Source: Tribonema minus
Lineage: Eukaryota; Sar; Xanthophyceae; Tribonematales; Tribonemataceae
Length of the DNA stretch: 64,000 nucleotides
Assembly (NCBI GenBank): GCA_017506865.1
Contig: JAFCMP010000075.1
Span: forward strand, 1-64,000
Direction: 5' to 3'
The position numbers and the translations under genes are program-made. Below the pieces are notes generated by a model. The model saw only the letters and a program-made list of their open reading frames with translations, was not told where the DNA came from and did not search any database. This document shows, in pieces, positions 1-8,747 of this stretch (position 1 is its first letter; every line of letters begins with the position of its first letter).

Positions 1-289
1 CCTAACCCTAACCTAACCTAACCCTAACCCTAACCCTAACCCTAACCCTAACCCTAACCCTAACCCTAACCCTAACCCTAACCCTAACCCTAACCCTAAC
101 CCTAACCCTAACCCTAACCCTAACCCTAACCCTAACCCTAACCCTAACCCTAACCCTAACCCTAACCCTAACCCTAACCCTAACCCTAACCCTAACCCTA
201 ACCCTAACCCTAACCCTAACCCTAACCCTAACCCTAACCCTAACCCTAACCCTAACCCTTAACCCCTAACCCTAACCCTAACCCTAACC

Positions 290-330
<41 letters not shown>

Positions 331-624
331 CCCTAACCCTAACCCTAACCCTAACCCTAACCCTAACCCTAACCCTAACCCTAACCCTAACCCTAACCCT
401 AACCCTAACCCTAACCCTAACCCTAACCCTAACCCTAACCCTAACCCTAACCCTAACCCTAACCCTAACCCTAACCCTAACCCTAACCCTAACCCTAACC
501 CTAACCCTAACCCTAACCCTAACCCTAACCCTAACCCTAACCCTAACCCTAAACCCTAAACCCTAACCCTAACCCTAACCCTAACCCTAACCCTAACCCT
601 AACCCTAACCCTAACCCTAACCCT
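1..624. repeat. Telomere, CCCTAA (TTAGGG-type) array
   Basis: The first 624 bases are almost uninterrupted CCCTAA units, about 100 copies, in the C-strand orientation expected at a left chromosome end. Variant units are few: two short CCTAA units at 5-16, a disturbed stretch near 255-268, one seven-base CCCTAAA-type unit near 305-312 and two more near 546-561. The array ends abruptly in unique sequence at about 625. TTAGGG is the vertebrate-type repeat, also found in fungi and several protist and algal groups; land plants and many green algae use TTTAGGG, which appears here only as rare variant units. Confidence 0.98.
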
Positions 625-1957
625 CCAGTATCAAATGTCAAGGTAGCACTTTTTCTGAAGTAGTACTTAGTCACTACCGTAATGGTACCAAGTAGCTCCT
701 GATGGACTCGAGTCATTGCCAGTGGTGAATCCTGACTTAGTAATACTAGACTCAGTAACTAAGTAGAGTTGCTCGCGACTAGTACCGTAGTGACTGCTCC
801 TCATATCCGATGAGTCACTGCAATGCGCTTGCTATTACGTGCCATGATGGTTGTATCCACAGTATGCAAGAGTCTCACTCTGTAACACATAAAGTTTAAG
901 CCCTGAGTAAAATGGCATCAGAGCTGCAGTCGTCAGGTTGGCCATGGTGCACCTTAGAAAACGGCGTTGCACTATACAGCCATTATGATACCTGCTGAAA
1001 GTGAGGATGTCATTTCACGGGTCACAATTGCACAGCATGGCTGATAGGAGTGCAACAGCTGTCAACAGTCGCGTGCAGTGATTTGCGCCACATCAACGTG
1101 ACTCTTTTGCCACCTAAATTGTCACATGCTGGCGTGCCTTACTGGTTTGAGTGCTTGCAGGAGTCCGCTGATTATTGCAACTTGTTCGGCATTACGATGA
1201 CTTTGCTGGCATTAACCTGAGTTATTCAAGAAGTTCTGCTGATCGTTTTCTGCCCCCAGGTCAATTACATAGATCACAGGACTCAGCTGGCGCTGGCAGG
1301 CGCTTGCATGGAGTGGAGATGGCGCATGCGGTTCAAAGTTTAGGAGGAGTACTTGTCACGTCAGCAGCAACCAACAGGACGCAGCGTGACCAGGCGTCTG
1401 GCGCGCAGTTGCAGCCTGTGAGATTTAGAGCGAGGCCGCTGCGCGCCAGGCCGCTGCGAGCTGTGAACCTGCCAGCCAGCAGCGAAAGCCACAACATTTA
1501 CGGACGTCGTTTAATACATCTTGGTGCACTCAATCGGCAGTGGTGTGGGCGCTTGTCTTGCTCCAGTGTTGTTAATAATACGCACGCAAAGTCGACTATA
1601 GCCGTGGCGGTGCTGCCCCATTGCCGCACCGTTGCGGTGCAGAGTTGCGCACCGAATCTGCATAAAGTGCCGCACCGCAGACCGCACCGGGGGCAGCCCC
1701 GGTGCTGCACCAATTTTTGAAACCCCCACAAATTAAATGAGATGTCTCGTTTTCCCGACGTTGTGTGGACAAACATATTTTTGTGCAACACTATACATAT
1801 GTGAGCACTAAGTCTTTCAGAGATAAAAACACGGCACAAGTAACAGGCGGCATCACAACACCTCAGATTGCTAGCGGTAAAAATACCGATGCCAGATTGC
1901 CTGAAACGAGGTAGACATGCAAGCTATAATCGACCACATACTCTCAGACTGACTGTG
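625..1957. other. Subtelomeric spacer, no gene seen
   Basis: About 1.3 kb of mixed-composition sequence between telomere and retrotransposon. The open frames here are short and look non-coding. Between 1621 and 1712 the hexamer GCACCG and its complement recur. One copy forms a perfect 9-bp hairpin (1684-1692 with 1697-1705, four-base loop) and another a 6-bp hairpin near 1626-1640. Function unknown; it may be the end of an older inserted element. Confidence 0.6.
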
Positions 1958-2341
1958 TGTGGGGAGTGTGCATTTTGCGTGCAATGTTCCCTGCCATTCC
2001 ATGAGTTAGTCTAGCTGCCTTGCAGGGTGCTTGGCAGTTACACAGTTGTCAGCAGTAACTGCCTAGTGTCTGTTCAGAGCAGGAATTTGTGGGAAGATTC
2101 TTCTTGCTTCCAGAAGACCCTTAAGTAGTTTCATTGCAGTTGGATTTGTGTTCAGTCTGGTAGTGCTAGGGAGCACTTGGGGAATAGATATAGTGTTTGG
2201 GGATTGAAGACAAGCCTTGCCTTCTGCTTTTGCTGTTTGTGGTGTCAGCATAGCTCAGCAGTAGCTTGTTGGTGTCAGGCTTGATCAACCTGGCTCAACG
2301 GCTGCTGCTGCAGAACCACAGGAGATTGGGCTAGCTCTTCA
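1958..2341 (+). repeat. 5' LTR
   Basis: Matches 18242-18624 almost base for base, starting TGTGGGGAGTGTGC and ending GCTAGCTCTTCA. It should hold the element's promoter and polyadenylation signals, but I see no convincing TATA box; an AT-richer patch (ATAGATATAG) lies near 2184-2193. The leader that follows contains a possible primer-binding site. Confidence 0.95.
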
Positions 2342-2599
2342 GTTGGAGGAGTCTGTTAGCGTTTTAAACCTCAGGCGTGCAATAAGCGCGTACGGAGCGG
2401 AACAGAGGGGGCACTGCAAGCGGGCTAGCAGTGTCAGGAGGGCGCCGGTCGGGTAGCAACCACAGGCGATTCCAGCGAGCACTGCAAAGAAGTCAGACTC
2501 GTTGCGGCGTATACCACTCGAGAGGGCAGGGGGCTCAGCTGTACCTAGGAGCACCAGCATCACTAGGCAAGGCGGCGCAGACGTGTGCCAGTAGCACTG
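2342..2599 (+). promoter_or_regulatory. Retrotransposon leader with candidate primer-binding site
   Basis: Non-coding leader between the 5' LTR and the first gag ATG. Two bases after the LTR, at 2344, lies TGGAGGAGTCTGTTAGC. It begins with TGG, the complement of a tRNA 3' CCA, as primer-binding sites usually do. I cannot match it to a particular tRNA, so the assignment rests only on position and the TGG start. Confidence 0.4.
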
Positions 2600-4435
2600 A
2601 TGGTCGGGACCATCACGAAGGCAGTGGCCAAGACTCGCTCGCGGAGCTCGAGTTGCAGCAGAGTGGCTGCAGGTTCTGCGGCAACGAAGGCCGGAGCAGA
2701 AGAGACAGGGGCGGGCGCGGCCGGAGCTGCGCCCAGGGGCAACACTAATGCCGCCCTGGCGTACCCGCCAGGCGTCATGGACGCGGCACCTGCCACCGGT
2801 CTCGTGAGGACCCCAGCGGCGGCGGCGGAGCCTGCCGCCATTTTAGGGGGGGAGGATGATCCCAACGCGGCGCACCAGCAGCCGCAGGATCAGGGGGCGG
2901 CGCCCATGGACGGGCAGCCGCACGCGGGCCAGCAGCACCCGACTGCAGACGCACATGGAGGGGCGGCGCCCATGCAGGAGCAGGCGCCGCAACAGCTGCA
3001 GGGGACAGCTATTGGCCACGTGGCGGTGGGCCCGGCGAGGAACGCCAGCGAGGAGCTACGCCGCGCACGCGCCGAGGAGCTCGAGAGGGGCCGGGCTGCA
3101 CACGCCGAGGGGCTCGAAAGGAGTCGGGCGGAACGCGCCGCGCGCACAGCAGCGCGCAGCGCGTCGCTGCCGCCCGCGGCATTCGGAGGTCCCACCGCCA
3201 GTGGGAGCCAGCCTTCACCTGGAGCCGTGGAGCGCGCGGAAGCAGGCCTATCGTCATTCCCTGCGCGCGCAGCCGCCATGGCGGAGACGGCGCGCCAGGA
3301 GGCCACGCAGCGCGCTGCCGCAGCGGCGAACGCGGCGCGCAGAGGAGCCGCTGCCGGGGCTGCGGAAGCGGCGCGCGGCGCCGGCGAGCTACAGTTCGCG
3401 GCGCTGCAAGAGGAGAACGCGGCGACACGCGCCGAAATGCGCAACTCGCTCTCTGCCATGCCCGGCAGTAACGAGCGCAGGCACACGACGCTCGCCGCGG
3501 ACACGGCTAATTTCAGAACTGCCGTGACGGAGGACGCAGCCGCGCTGCGTGGGGACGTCGGCGCCCTCGCGCGCCGATCAGAGGAGGGCCTAACCCAGCT
3601 CGCCCGGAACATGGGCGACCTGGCGCGCCAGATGGCGCTCATGGCCCGTGACGCAGCGGCGCGGGAGCAGGCGGCTCGCGAGCGCGAGCACGAACGCGAG
3701 CAGGCGGCGCGCGAGCACGAGCGCGAGCGCGAGCAAGCGGCGCGCGACGCAGCCGCCGCCATGGATCGGGCGGCGCGCGAGCGCGAGGCCGCGAGGGACG
3801 CGGCGATGCAGCGCATGCTGCTGCAGGCGGTGCAGGATGCCATGGGGGGCGCGGCGCACGCCGCGCCGGGGGGGCGCGGCGCGCCCCAGGCGGCAGACGC
3901 CGCCAGCGCATCGCCCGTGTGGGGCAACAGCGCTCAGGAGGACTGCGCACTGCTCGGCGTGGATTACCTCGCCGGCAGCGGCGCCGGAGGCGGCGGCGGC
4001 GGCGGCAGCAGCGGCGGACCGCCGTCGGATGACGGCAGTGGCCGCAGCGACAGCGACCGCAGCCGCCGCAGCAGCGCGAGCTCGCGCTCCGGCGGCGAGA
4101 CGCGCGCGCAGCGCCAGCAATGCAGGCATCGCCGCGAGCGCCGCGAGCGCAGCGACAGCCGCGACGCCGAGCGCGAAGCTGCAAGGAACAGCTTTGCGCC
4201 GCCACCGCCAACAGCCGCGGGCGCTGGCAGTGGCGGCCGGGGCCGCCGCGACCGGCGCATGCCATCACCGGACGGCGAGAGGGCGGGGCTGGCATCAGCC
4301 GCGTCAGCAGCCTTTAACTCCACCCCGGAGCTGGAGCCGGGGGAGGGCACTTGGGGCCCCGACCGCCGTGTCCCCGCGGGGGAGGTAGCCTCTTGGGGGT
4401 CGTGGACCTCAGCGAGGGGGAAACGGCCGAGCTAG
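2600..4435 (+). CDS. Retrotransposon gag, N-terminal segment (frame broken downstream)
   Basis: The open frame begins upstream of 2600; ATG at 2600 is the first methionine codon (a GTG lies at 2585). About 610 residues, rich in Ala, Arg, Gly and Glu. A strongly charged coiled-coil-like stretch (repeats of AAREREHEREQ type) is encoded near 3640-3800, followed by poly-Gly/Ser and Arg/Ser-rich segments near 3980-4180. The stop at 4433-4435 is probably premature: the same style of protein continues in the next frame from about 4350, near G-rich runs where one-base changes are common. No recognised domain. It is placed in gag by position and composition. Confidence 0.6.
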   Translation: MVGTITKAVAKTRSRSSSCSRVAAGSAATKAGAEETGAGAAGAAPRGNTNAALAYPPGVMDAAPATGLVRTPAAAAEPAAILGGEDDPNAAHQQPQDQGAAPMDGQPHAGQQHPTADAHGGAAPMQEQAPQQLQGTAIGHVAVGPARNASEELRRARAEELERGRAAHAEGLERSRAERAARTAARSASLPPAAFGGPTASGSQPSPGAVERAEAGLSSFPARAAAMAETARQEATQRAAAAANAARRGAAAGAAEAARGAGELQFAALQEENAATRAEMRNSLSAMPGSNERRHTTLAADTANFRTAVTEDAAALRGDVGALARRSEEGLTQLARNMGDLARQMALMARDAAAREQAAREREHEREQAAREHEREREQAARDAAAAMDRAAREREAARDAAMQRMLLQAVQDAMGGAAHAAPGGRGAPQAADAASASPVWGNSAQEDCALLGVDYLAGSGAGGGGGGGSSGGPPSDDGSGRSDSDRSRRSSASSRSGGETRAQRQQCRHRRERRERSDSRDAEREAARNSFAPPPPTAAGAGSGGRGRRDRRMPSPDGERAGLASAASAAFNSTPELEPGEGTWGPDRRVPAGEVASWGSWTSARGKRPS

Positions 4436-5165
4436 TGGCGTATCAGGCGCTGCAGCAAGGTGACGCTCGCCTAACGGGGGCCAGCGACGCGCGCCTGCAT
4501 AGCGAGGAGGGGCCCGTGGCCCTGATCCGCTGGAGGCCGGAGGAGCTCACCACTGGGGGGCCGGTGGACGAGGCCTCCGAGGACCGTGAAGCGGCGAGAG
4601 ATCACCTCGTACGTGTCGGGGAGACGCCGGGCGGCGTCGTACAACTACTGCGGCTGCAAGGCTACTACCGCGTATACGTGCGGCCGACAGCGCAGCAGCG
4701 GCAGCGCGGCGAGCGCTGGGACGCTGCGGCAGCGAGCCTTATGGCCGAGCGGCAGCTGCGCCGCAGGATGCAGCTGCTGCACGTCGCCGTGCTGCGGGCG
4801 TCGAGGGAGGGCACGCCCCAGCAGCAGTTCGGCCCCGGCTTCATCAGGAGGCTGGAGCGCCTGCAGCGGCGGGGCGGAGAGGGGGGGCGCGCCCCATCCC
4901 TCAACAGCAACGCGCCTCTCCTCGAGGTCGAGAGGAGCAGGGCGCTGGCGGAGCGGGCGGAGGCTGCGTGGAGGCCGTGGCTCCACCTGAGCGATGCCGA
5001 CAACAAGGGGCTACGCCTCCAGCACGTACGCGAGGAACGACGGCGCATAAGGGAAAGCGAGACCAGGCGGCGCCTCACCGACCTCTACGGCGCCGAGCTG
5101 CGCGCCGCCGGACTGAGGTTGAGCGCCGCGAGCGACGCCCTGCGCGCGGCGGAGGAAAGCTACTA
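4351..5165 (+). CDS. Retrotransposon gag, second segment (different frame)
   Basis: About 270 residues in frame 1, continuing the first gag segment after a frame change somewhere between 4330 and 4430. The sequence is charged and helical (many Arg, Glu, Leu), for example LRLQHVREERRRIRESETRR near 5010-5060. The frame runs on to 5298, but the true coding frame is lost at the 25-bp duplication at 5141-5190. No named domain recognised. Confidence 0.55.
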
Positions 5166-5190
5166 TGCGCGCGGCGGAGGAAAGCTACTA
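5141..5190 (+). repeat. Perfect 25-bp tandem duplication that breaks gag
   Basis: The 25 bases at 5141-5165 are repeated exactly at 5166-5190. Twenty-five is not a multiple of three, so the copy moves the reading frame by one. Before it, frame 1 reads DALRAAEESYY; after it, frame 2 reads RAAEESYYRGGANHKR. Removing one copy would restore a continuous reading. This is direct evidence that the element copy is mutated, or that the assembly carries a local duplication error. Confidence 0.9.
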
Positions 5191-6272
5191 CCGTGGCGGC
5201 GCGAACCACAAGCGCAACACGGAAGCCGAGAGGGCGCTGCGGGGGCTGCGCGATACGGTCGAGGACGAGCAGCTTGCCCACGACGAGGTGCGGGATAACT
5301 ACCGGCGCGACGCCGACGAGGGCACCATCGACCCTAGCGACCGCATGCGCCGGCTAGCCGAGCAAGCCGCCACGCGGCGGGGCTTCGGCGCCGCCGGGGC
5401 GGGCAACAGCGATGTTGCTGACGCAGTGGCGGCGCGCGCCGCCGCAGCGCGCGCCAACACTGGCAGCGGCGCCGCGGCAGCGGCGTCGGCGTGCGACGCC
5501 GACGCGCGCGCCAACTCCAGCAGCGACGCTGCGGCAGCGCGCCGCTCTGGCACGCGCACCTACAACGTCGCCGAGGCCGCCGCCACAGCCGCTGCCGCCG
5601 CGGCGGCAGCCGCGCACGGCGGCGACCCCTTTTCCGCGCCTCGCGGGATCGGGGCGCCGCTCACGGAGGAGGAGCTCAACCTACTGGGGGTAGGCAGCGT
5701 CATGACATCCATGGTGTTACAAGAGCAAGCGGCCGCAAACGGCAACCGAGCGGCGAAGGGGATGGGGGATGATCACGTGCCGCGCTCCCACCGGGAGCAG
5801 TTCAACGCCATGCTGGCGCTGGACACCAATTGGCGCCGCCGGTATTCCAACTGGTGGGACCGGACACTCGCCGCGGCGGGCGAGGGGGGCGCCGCGCAGC
5901 TAGCGCGGCGCCACATCGAGGCGCAGTTGAGGCAGCGCGCCCGAGACATGTTGGCCAACGCCGACTACGGCGACAGCGACGAGGAGGGTCAGTCTAGCGA
6001 CGACTACCTCAGCGACATGGGGCATCAGGAACTACGCCGTAGAGGGATGCTCGGCGGCAACGGCGCCGGCGACGCGCGCGCGGGCGCGCGCCACACTGCT
6101 GCCGCCGCCAATGCCGCGGCGGAGCGGCGCGGCGGCGCCGGCGACGCGCGCGCGGGCGCACGCAGCGCTGCTGCCGCCGCCGATGCCGCGGCTGAGTGGC
6201 GCGGCGGCGCCGGCGACGCGCGCGCGGGCGTACGCAGCGCTGCTGCCGCCGCCGATGCCGCGGCAGAGCGGC
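5166..6272 (+). CDS. Retrotransposon gag, third segment
   Basis: About 370 residues in frame 2 between the 25-bp duplication and the next frame change near 6272. Begins with a charged helical part (AERALRGLRDTVEDEQLAHD), followed by Ala-rich sequence and a stretch that looks more globular (around 5650-6030, including FNAMLALDTNWRRRYSNWW), then 24-residue Ala/Gly repeats. In frame 2 the sequence after about 6275 turns into unlikely Gly/Arg-rich protein, while frame 3 carries a plausible helical sequence from there. Confidence 0.55.
6057..6272 (+). repeat. 72-bp coding tandem repeat, three copies
   Basis: Three head-to-tail 72-bp units (6057-6128, 6129-6200, 6201-6272), each encoding 24 residues of the pattern GGAGDARAGARSAAAAADAA. 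The second and third copies differ at only a few bases. Related GGAxDARAxxR-AAAA units recur in two pol linkers of the same element. Confidence 0.85.
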
Positions 6273-8747
6273 GTACCGGAGCTGGAGGCACTCCTTGCCC
6301 GGGAGCAGCAGCAGGAGATGGAGCTGCGCGCGGCCCTGAGCCAAATCACCTCCCAGAGAGGCACAGAGGAGTGGTGCTCGGCGGGGGGGGGGATCCTGAC
6401 GGTCAGAGAGTTGGAGGCGCGCTGGGATGTTACCAATGCAGCCGATCGCACGGCCGCACTCACGGCGGAATTACTGCACTTGCAGCACGCGGTGGGGCTC
6501 GCAGAGCGCGGCCGGGCAGCCGACGCAGCGGCGGCGCGCAGCGAAGCCGCCGTGGCTGCGCACCGTTACCAAACCGCAGTCGCAGCAGCGCCAGCGGCGG
6601 TCGTTGCGGCGGCACTGGCAGCACAGGCGGACGCGCGGCAGCACGGCGCCGCTGCCGCCGCCGCGGCCGCCGCCGCCGCCGTGGCGGAAGCAGCTGCGAG
6701 CCGGGAAGCGGCTGCGCGCCGCGGCGCTGCCGCTAGCACCGCCGCCGCCGCCGCCGCGGCGGAAGCAGCTGCGTACCACGACGCTGCTGCCAGCGCCGCA
6801 GCCGCCACCGCCGCCGCGGCAGCAGACGCCGCGACGCGGCGCAAAGCTGCTGCCGCTGCCGCGACGGTTGCGGCGGCTACGCCAGCAAGCGCGCCACACC
6901 ACAGCATGGCCACTGGCGCGCCAGGGCCGTCGGCGCGGGGGACCACTACCCCCAGCCTGGGCGCACTGCACGAGGAGAAGGCGGTCCTCGACGCATGGCT
7001 CAGTAGCATGGCGGAGCAGCGCCACACCATAGAGGGGGAGGAGTACACTCTAGATCGGCAGAGCAGACTGGCAGCACTGATGGCGCGCCAAGTCGAGCTA
7101 CAGCTGGAGCTGCAACGCGTCGAGCACAGCATTCAGCAGCGCACGCCCCTGCAGAGCCGCGGAACGACCTGCCGCGTGGCGGCAGGCGCCGCGCCAGGCG
7201 GCGGCGGCGGCGACGACTCAGACAGCGACGACAGCATGGGCGGTCGCGGGGGAGGCGCAGGGCGCTCAGGGGGGTTCCCGCGGGGACTTCCAGGGGGCGG
7301 AGGCGGAGGCGGCGCTGGCGGCGGCGGCGGCGCAGGGGGGGGTGGTGGCGGCAGCGGGGGTGGGGGCGCTGGCGACCACCACGACTATGGAGGCCCACCT
7401 GCCGGGGCAGGTGGGGGAGGGGGGGGAGGCGGCGGCAGCTCGGAGCCTAGCACAGACGACACAGCGAGCGCGGTAGGCTCAATCTCATCCGGTGCATCCG
7501 CTCTTGCGCACGCAGCGGCGGGCGACTGGGTCCCTAGGACCTCTGGTAACCGGTACTGGGTGGACTTCAACTCCGGCAAGAAGCCGCCTAACCTGTTCTG
7601 TCCCCCCCGTGACTACCAGAAGGACCCCGCATGGCCAATAGAGTCTTTCAAGACGACTCGTAGGCTACTTGAGCAGGCGTGCCACACTCAACTCGCACAA
7701 TACAACTCGCGCAAGCGTACGGATCAAGTAGAGAAGATCTATACTGAGGCTGACATGCAATTCGAGGTGGTTGTTGCTTACTCAACCTTCATCAGGGGGT
7801 GTTTCAGCACCTACTTACCCAAACATGCCAAAATCGCTAGTGATATGAGCATGACCTTAGACAGTGCGCTGGAAACTGCCAAGGACAATGCTGCTAGGAG
7901 GATGCCGGACAACCTCTGCCTCAAGATCTTCGAGAAGACCTTGACGGATGTGGTGTATGTGGCTAACCCTGAACTCTTTGTAATGCAGGTGGAGCTGCTA
8001 AGAGTTGAAGTTGGCGTCGCGCTACGCGACACGCTGTCACCCATAACGCGATTGATCCAGCAGGCAGAGGCACACGTGCCTGCTGATGACAACTTATACA
8101 AATGGAGAATGCATGTCCCCCTGCTCAACTTCTTTAAAGGCACGTGGACAGCATTGCAGCCGCTGTGTGACAGGATACTCCTCAACCCTGACTACAGGCT
8201 GCACACTAAGGGGCCGTACCCCATCACACTGATGCAGATTGTGAACGCAGTGCGAAATGAGAGGGCGGCGCAGGCACACACCGCCGCGCCATACAACCCT
8301 CTAGACGATGGCAGAGGGGGCGGGGACCCCCCCCTGGTAGTAAAGCGAGAAAGTAGTAGGGCGCCAGCTGGCGGCACGCCCGCGGGCAGGCCTGCTATGC
8401 CCGCGGGCACCCCGAGGGAGAGGTTCCGGCCAACCCGAATTAATTACATGATGAAGGAAGGGCAGGGGAGCAACGACACTTTAGAGTGGATGAAGGAAGT
8501 CGTTTGCACAAACTGTAACGGAAAGGGACATGTTGGCCACTGCTGCAAAGTATATCATAAAAATCCCTACAACGCAGATGTTCAAAAAGCTAATGCAGGC
8601 AAGAGGGGCATGGCCAAAACGGAAGCCCACTGCGATTTTATGAACCAAGTGTGGCAGGACTGGCTGGATTCGTCGCCCAGACCTGATCGTAGGGATTACT
8701 TCAAGCAGCGCATGAACGACAAGTACCCTACTAGGAGGCGCCCATAG
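6273..8747 (+). CDS. Retrotransposon gag, C-terminal segment with capsid-like region and CCHC zinc knuckle
   Basis: Frame 3. It contains, in order: a helical segment (VPELEALLAREQQQEMELRA); a very Ala-rich stretch (6480-6900); a poly-Gly stretch (7190-7440); a well-mixed globular region of about 250 residues (7530-8280), the likely capsid part; and a zinc knuckle CTNCNGKGHVGHCC (8505-8546) that fits the CX2CX4HX4C nucleic-acid-binding motif of Gag proteins. It ends at a TAG at 8745-8747, after which the same frame stays open into the protease. The open frame extends upstream to 6111, but that part overlaps the repeats read in frame 2. Confidence 0.8.
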   Translation, partial: VPELEALLAREQQQEMELRAALSQITSQRGTEEWCSAGGGILTVRELEARWDVTNAADRTAALTAELLHLQHAVGLAERGRAADAAAARSEAAVAAHRYQTAVAAAPAAVVAAALAAQADARQHGAAAAAAAAAAAVAEAAASREAAARRGAAASTAAAAAAAEAAAYHDAAASAAAATAAAAADAATRRKAAAAAATVAAATPASAPHHSMATGAPGPSARGTTTPSLGALHEEKAVLDAWLSSMAEQRHTIEGEEYTLDRQSRLAALMARQVELQLELQRVEHSIQQRTPLQSRGTTCRVAAGAAPGGGGGDDSDSDDSMGGRGGGAGRSGGFPRGLPGGGGGGGAGGGGGAGGGGGGSGGGGAGDHHDYGGPPAGAGGGGGGGGGSSEPSTDDTASAVGSISSGASALAHAAAGDWVPRTSGNRYWVDFNSGKKPPNLFCPPRDYQKDPAWPIESFKTTRRLLEQACHTQLAQYNSRKRTDQVEKIYTEADMQFEVVVAYSTFIRGCFSTYLPKHAKIASDMSMTLDSALETAKDNAARRMPDNLCLKIFEKTLTDVVYVANPELFVMQVELLRVEVGVALRDTLSPITRLIQQAEAHVPADDNLYKWRMHVPLLNFFKGTWTALQPLCDRILLNPDYRLHTKGPYPITLMQIVNAVRNERAAQAHTAAPYNPLDDGRGGGDPPLVVKRESSRAPAGGTPAGRPAMPAGTPRERFRPTRINYMMKEGQGSNDTLEWMKEVVCTNCNGKGHVGHCCKVYHKNPYNADVQKANAGKRGMAKTEAHCDFMNQVWQDWLDSSPRPDRRDYFKQRMNDKYPTRRRP
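8745..8747 (+). promoter_or_regulatory. Single amber codon between gag and protease in the same frame
   Basis: TAG is followed directly by GGGGGCGACCTG. The frame downstream has no other stop until the methyltransferase shift at about 10.7 kb and no ATG for at least 230 bases. Gag and Pol in one frame separated by one UAG followed by G is the gammaretrovirus readthrough arrangement. I infer readthrough here; an ordinary nonsense mutation in a fused Gag-Pol is the alternative. Confidence 0.5.

Noticed and set aside
1..624. CRISPR-like or satellite array
   Set aside because: The unit is a six-base telomere repeat without spacers, at a chromosome end.
1175..1839. Overlapping open frames in the subtelomere on both strands
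   Set aside because: Short, of non-coding composition, without motifs or splice logic.
2890..7400. Long Ala/Arg-rich open frames on the minus strand across gag
   Set aside because: They mirror GC-rich codons of the plus-strand gag, have arginine- and alanine-biased composition and no domain; no independent support.
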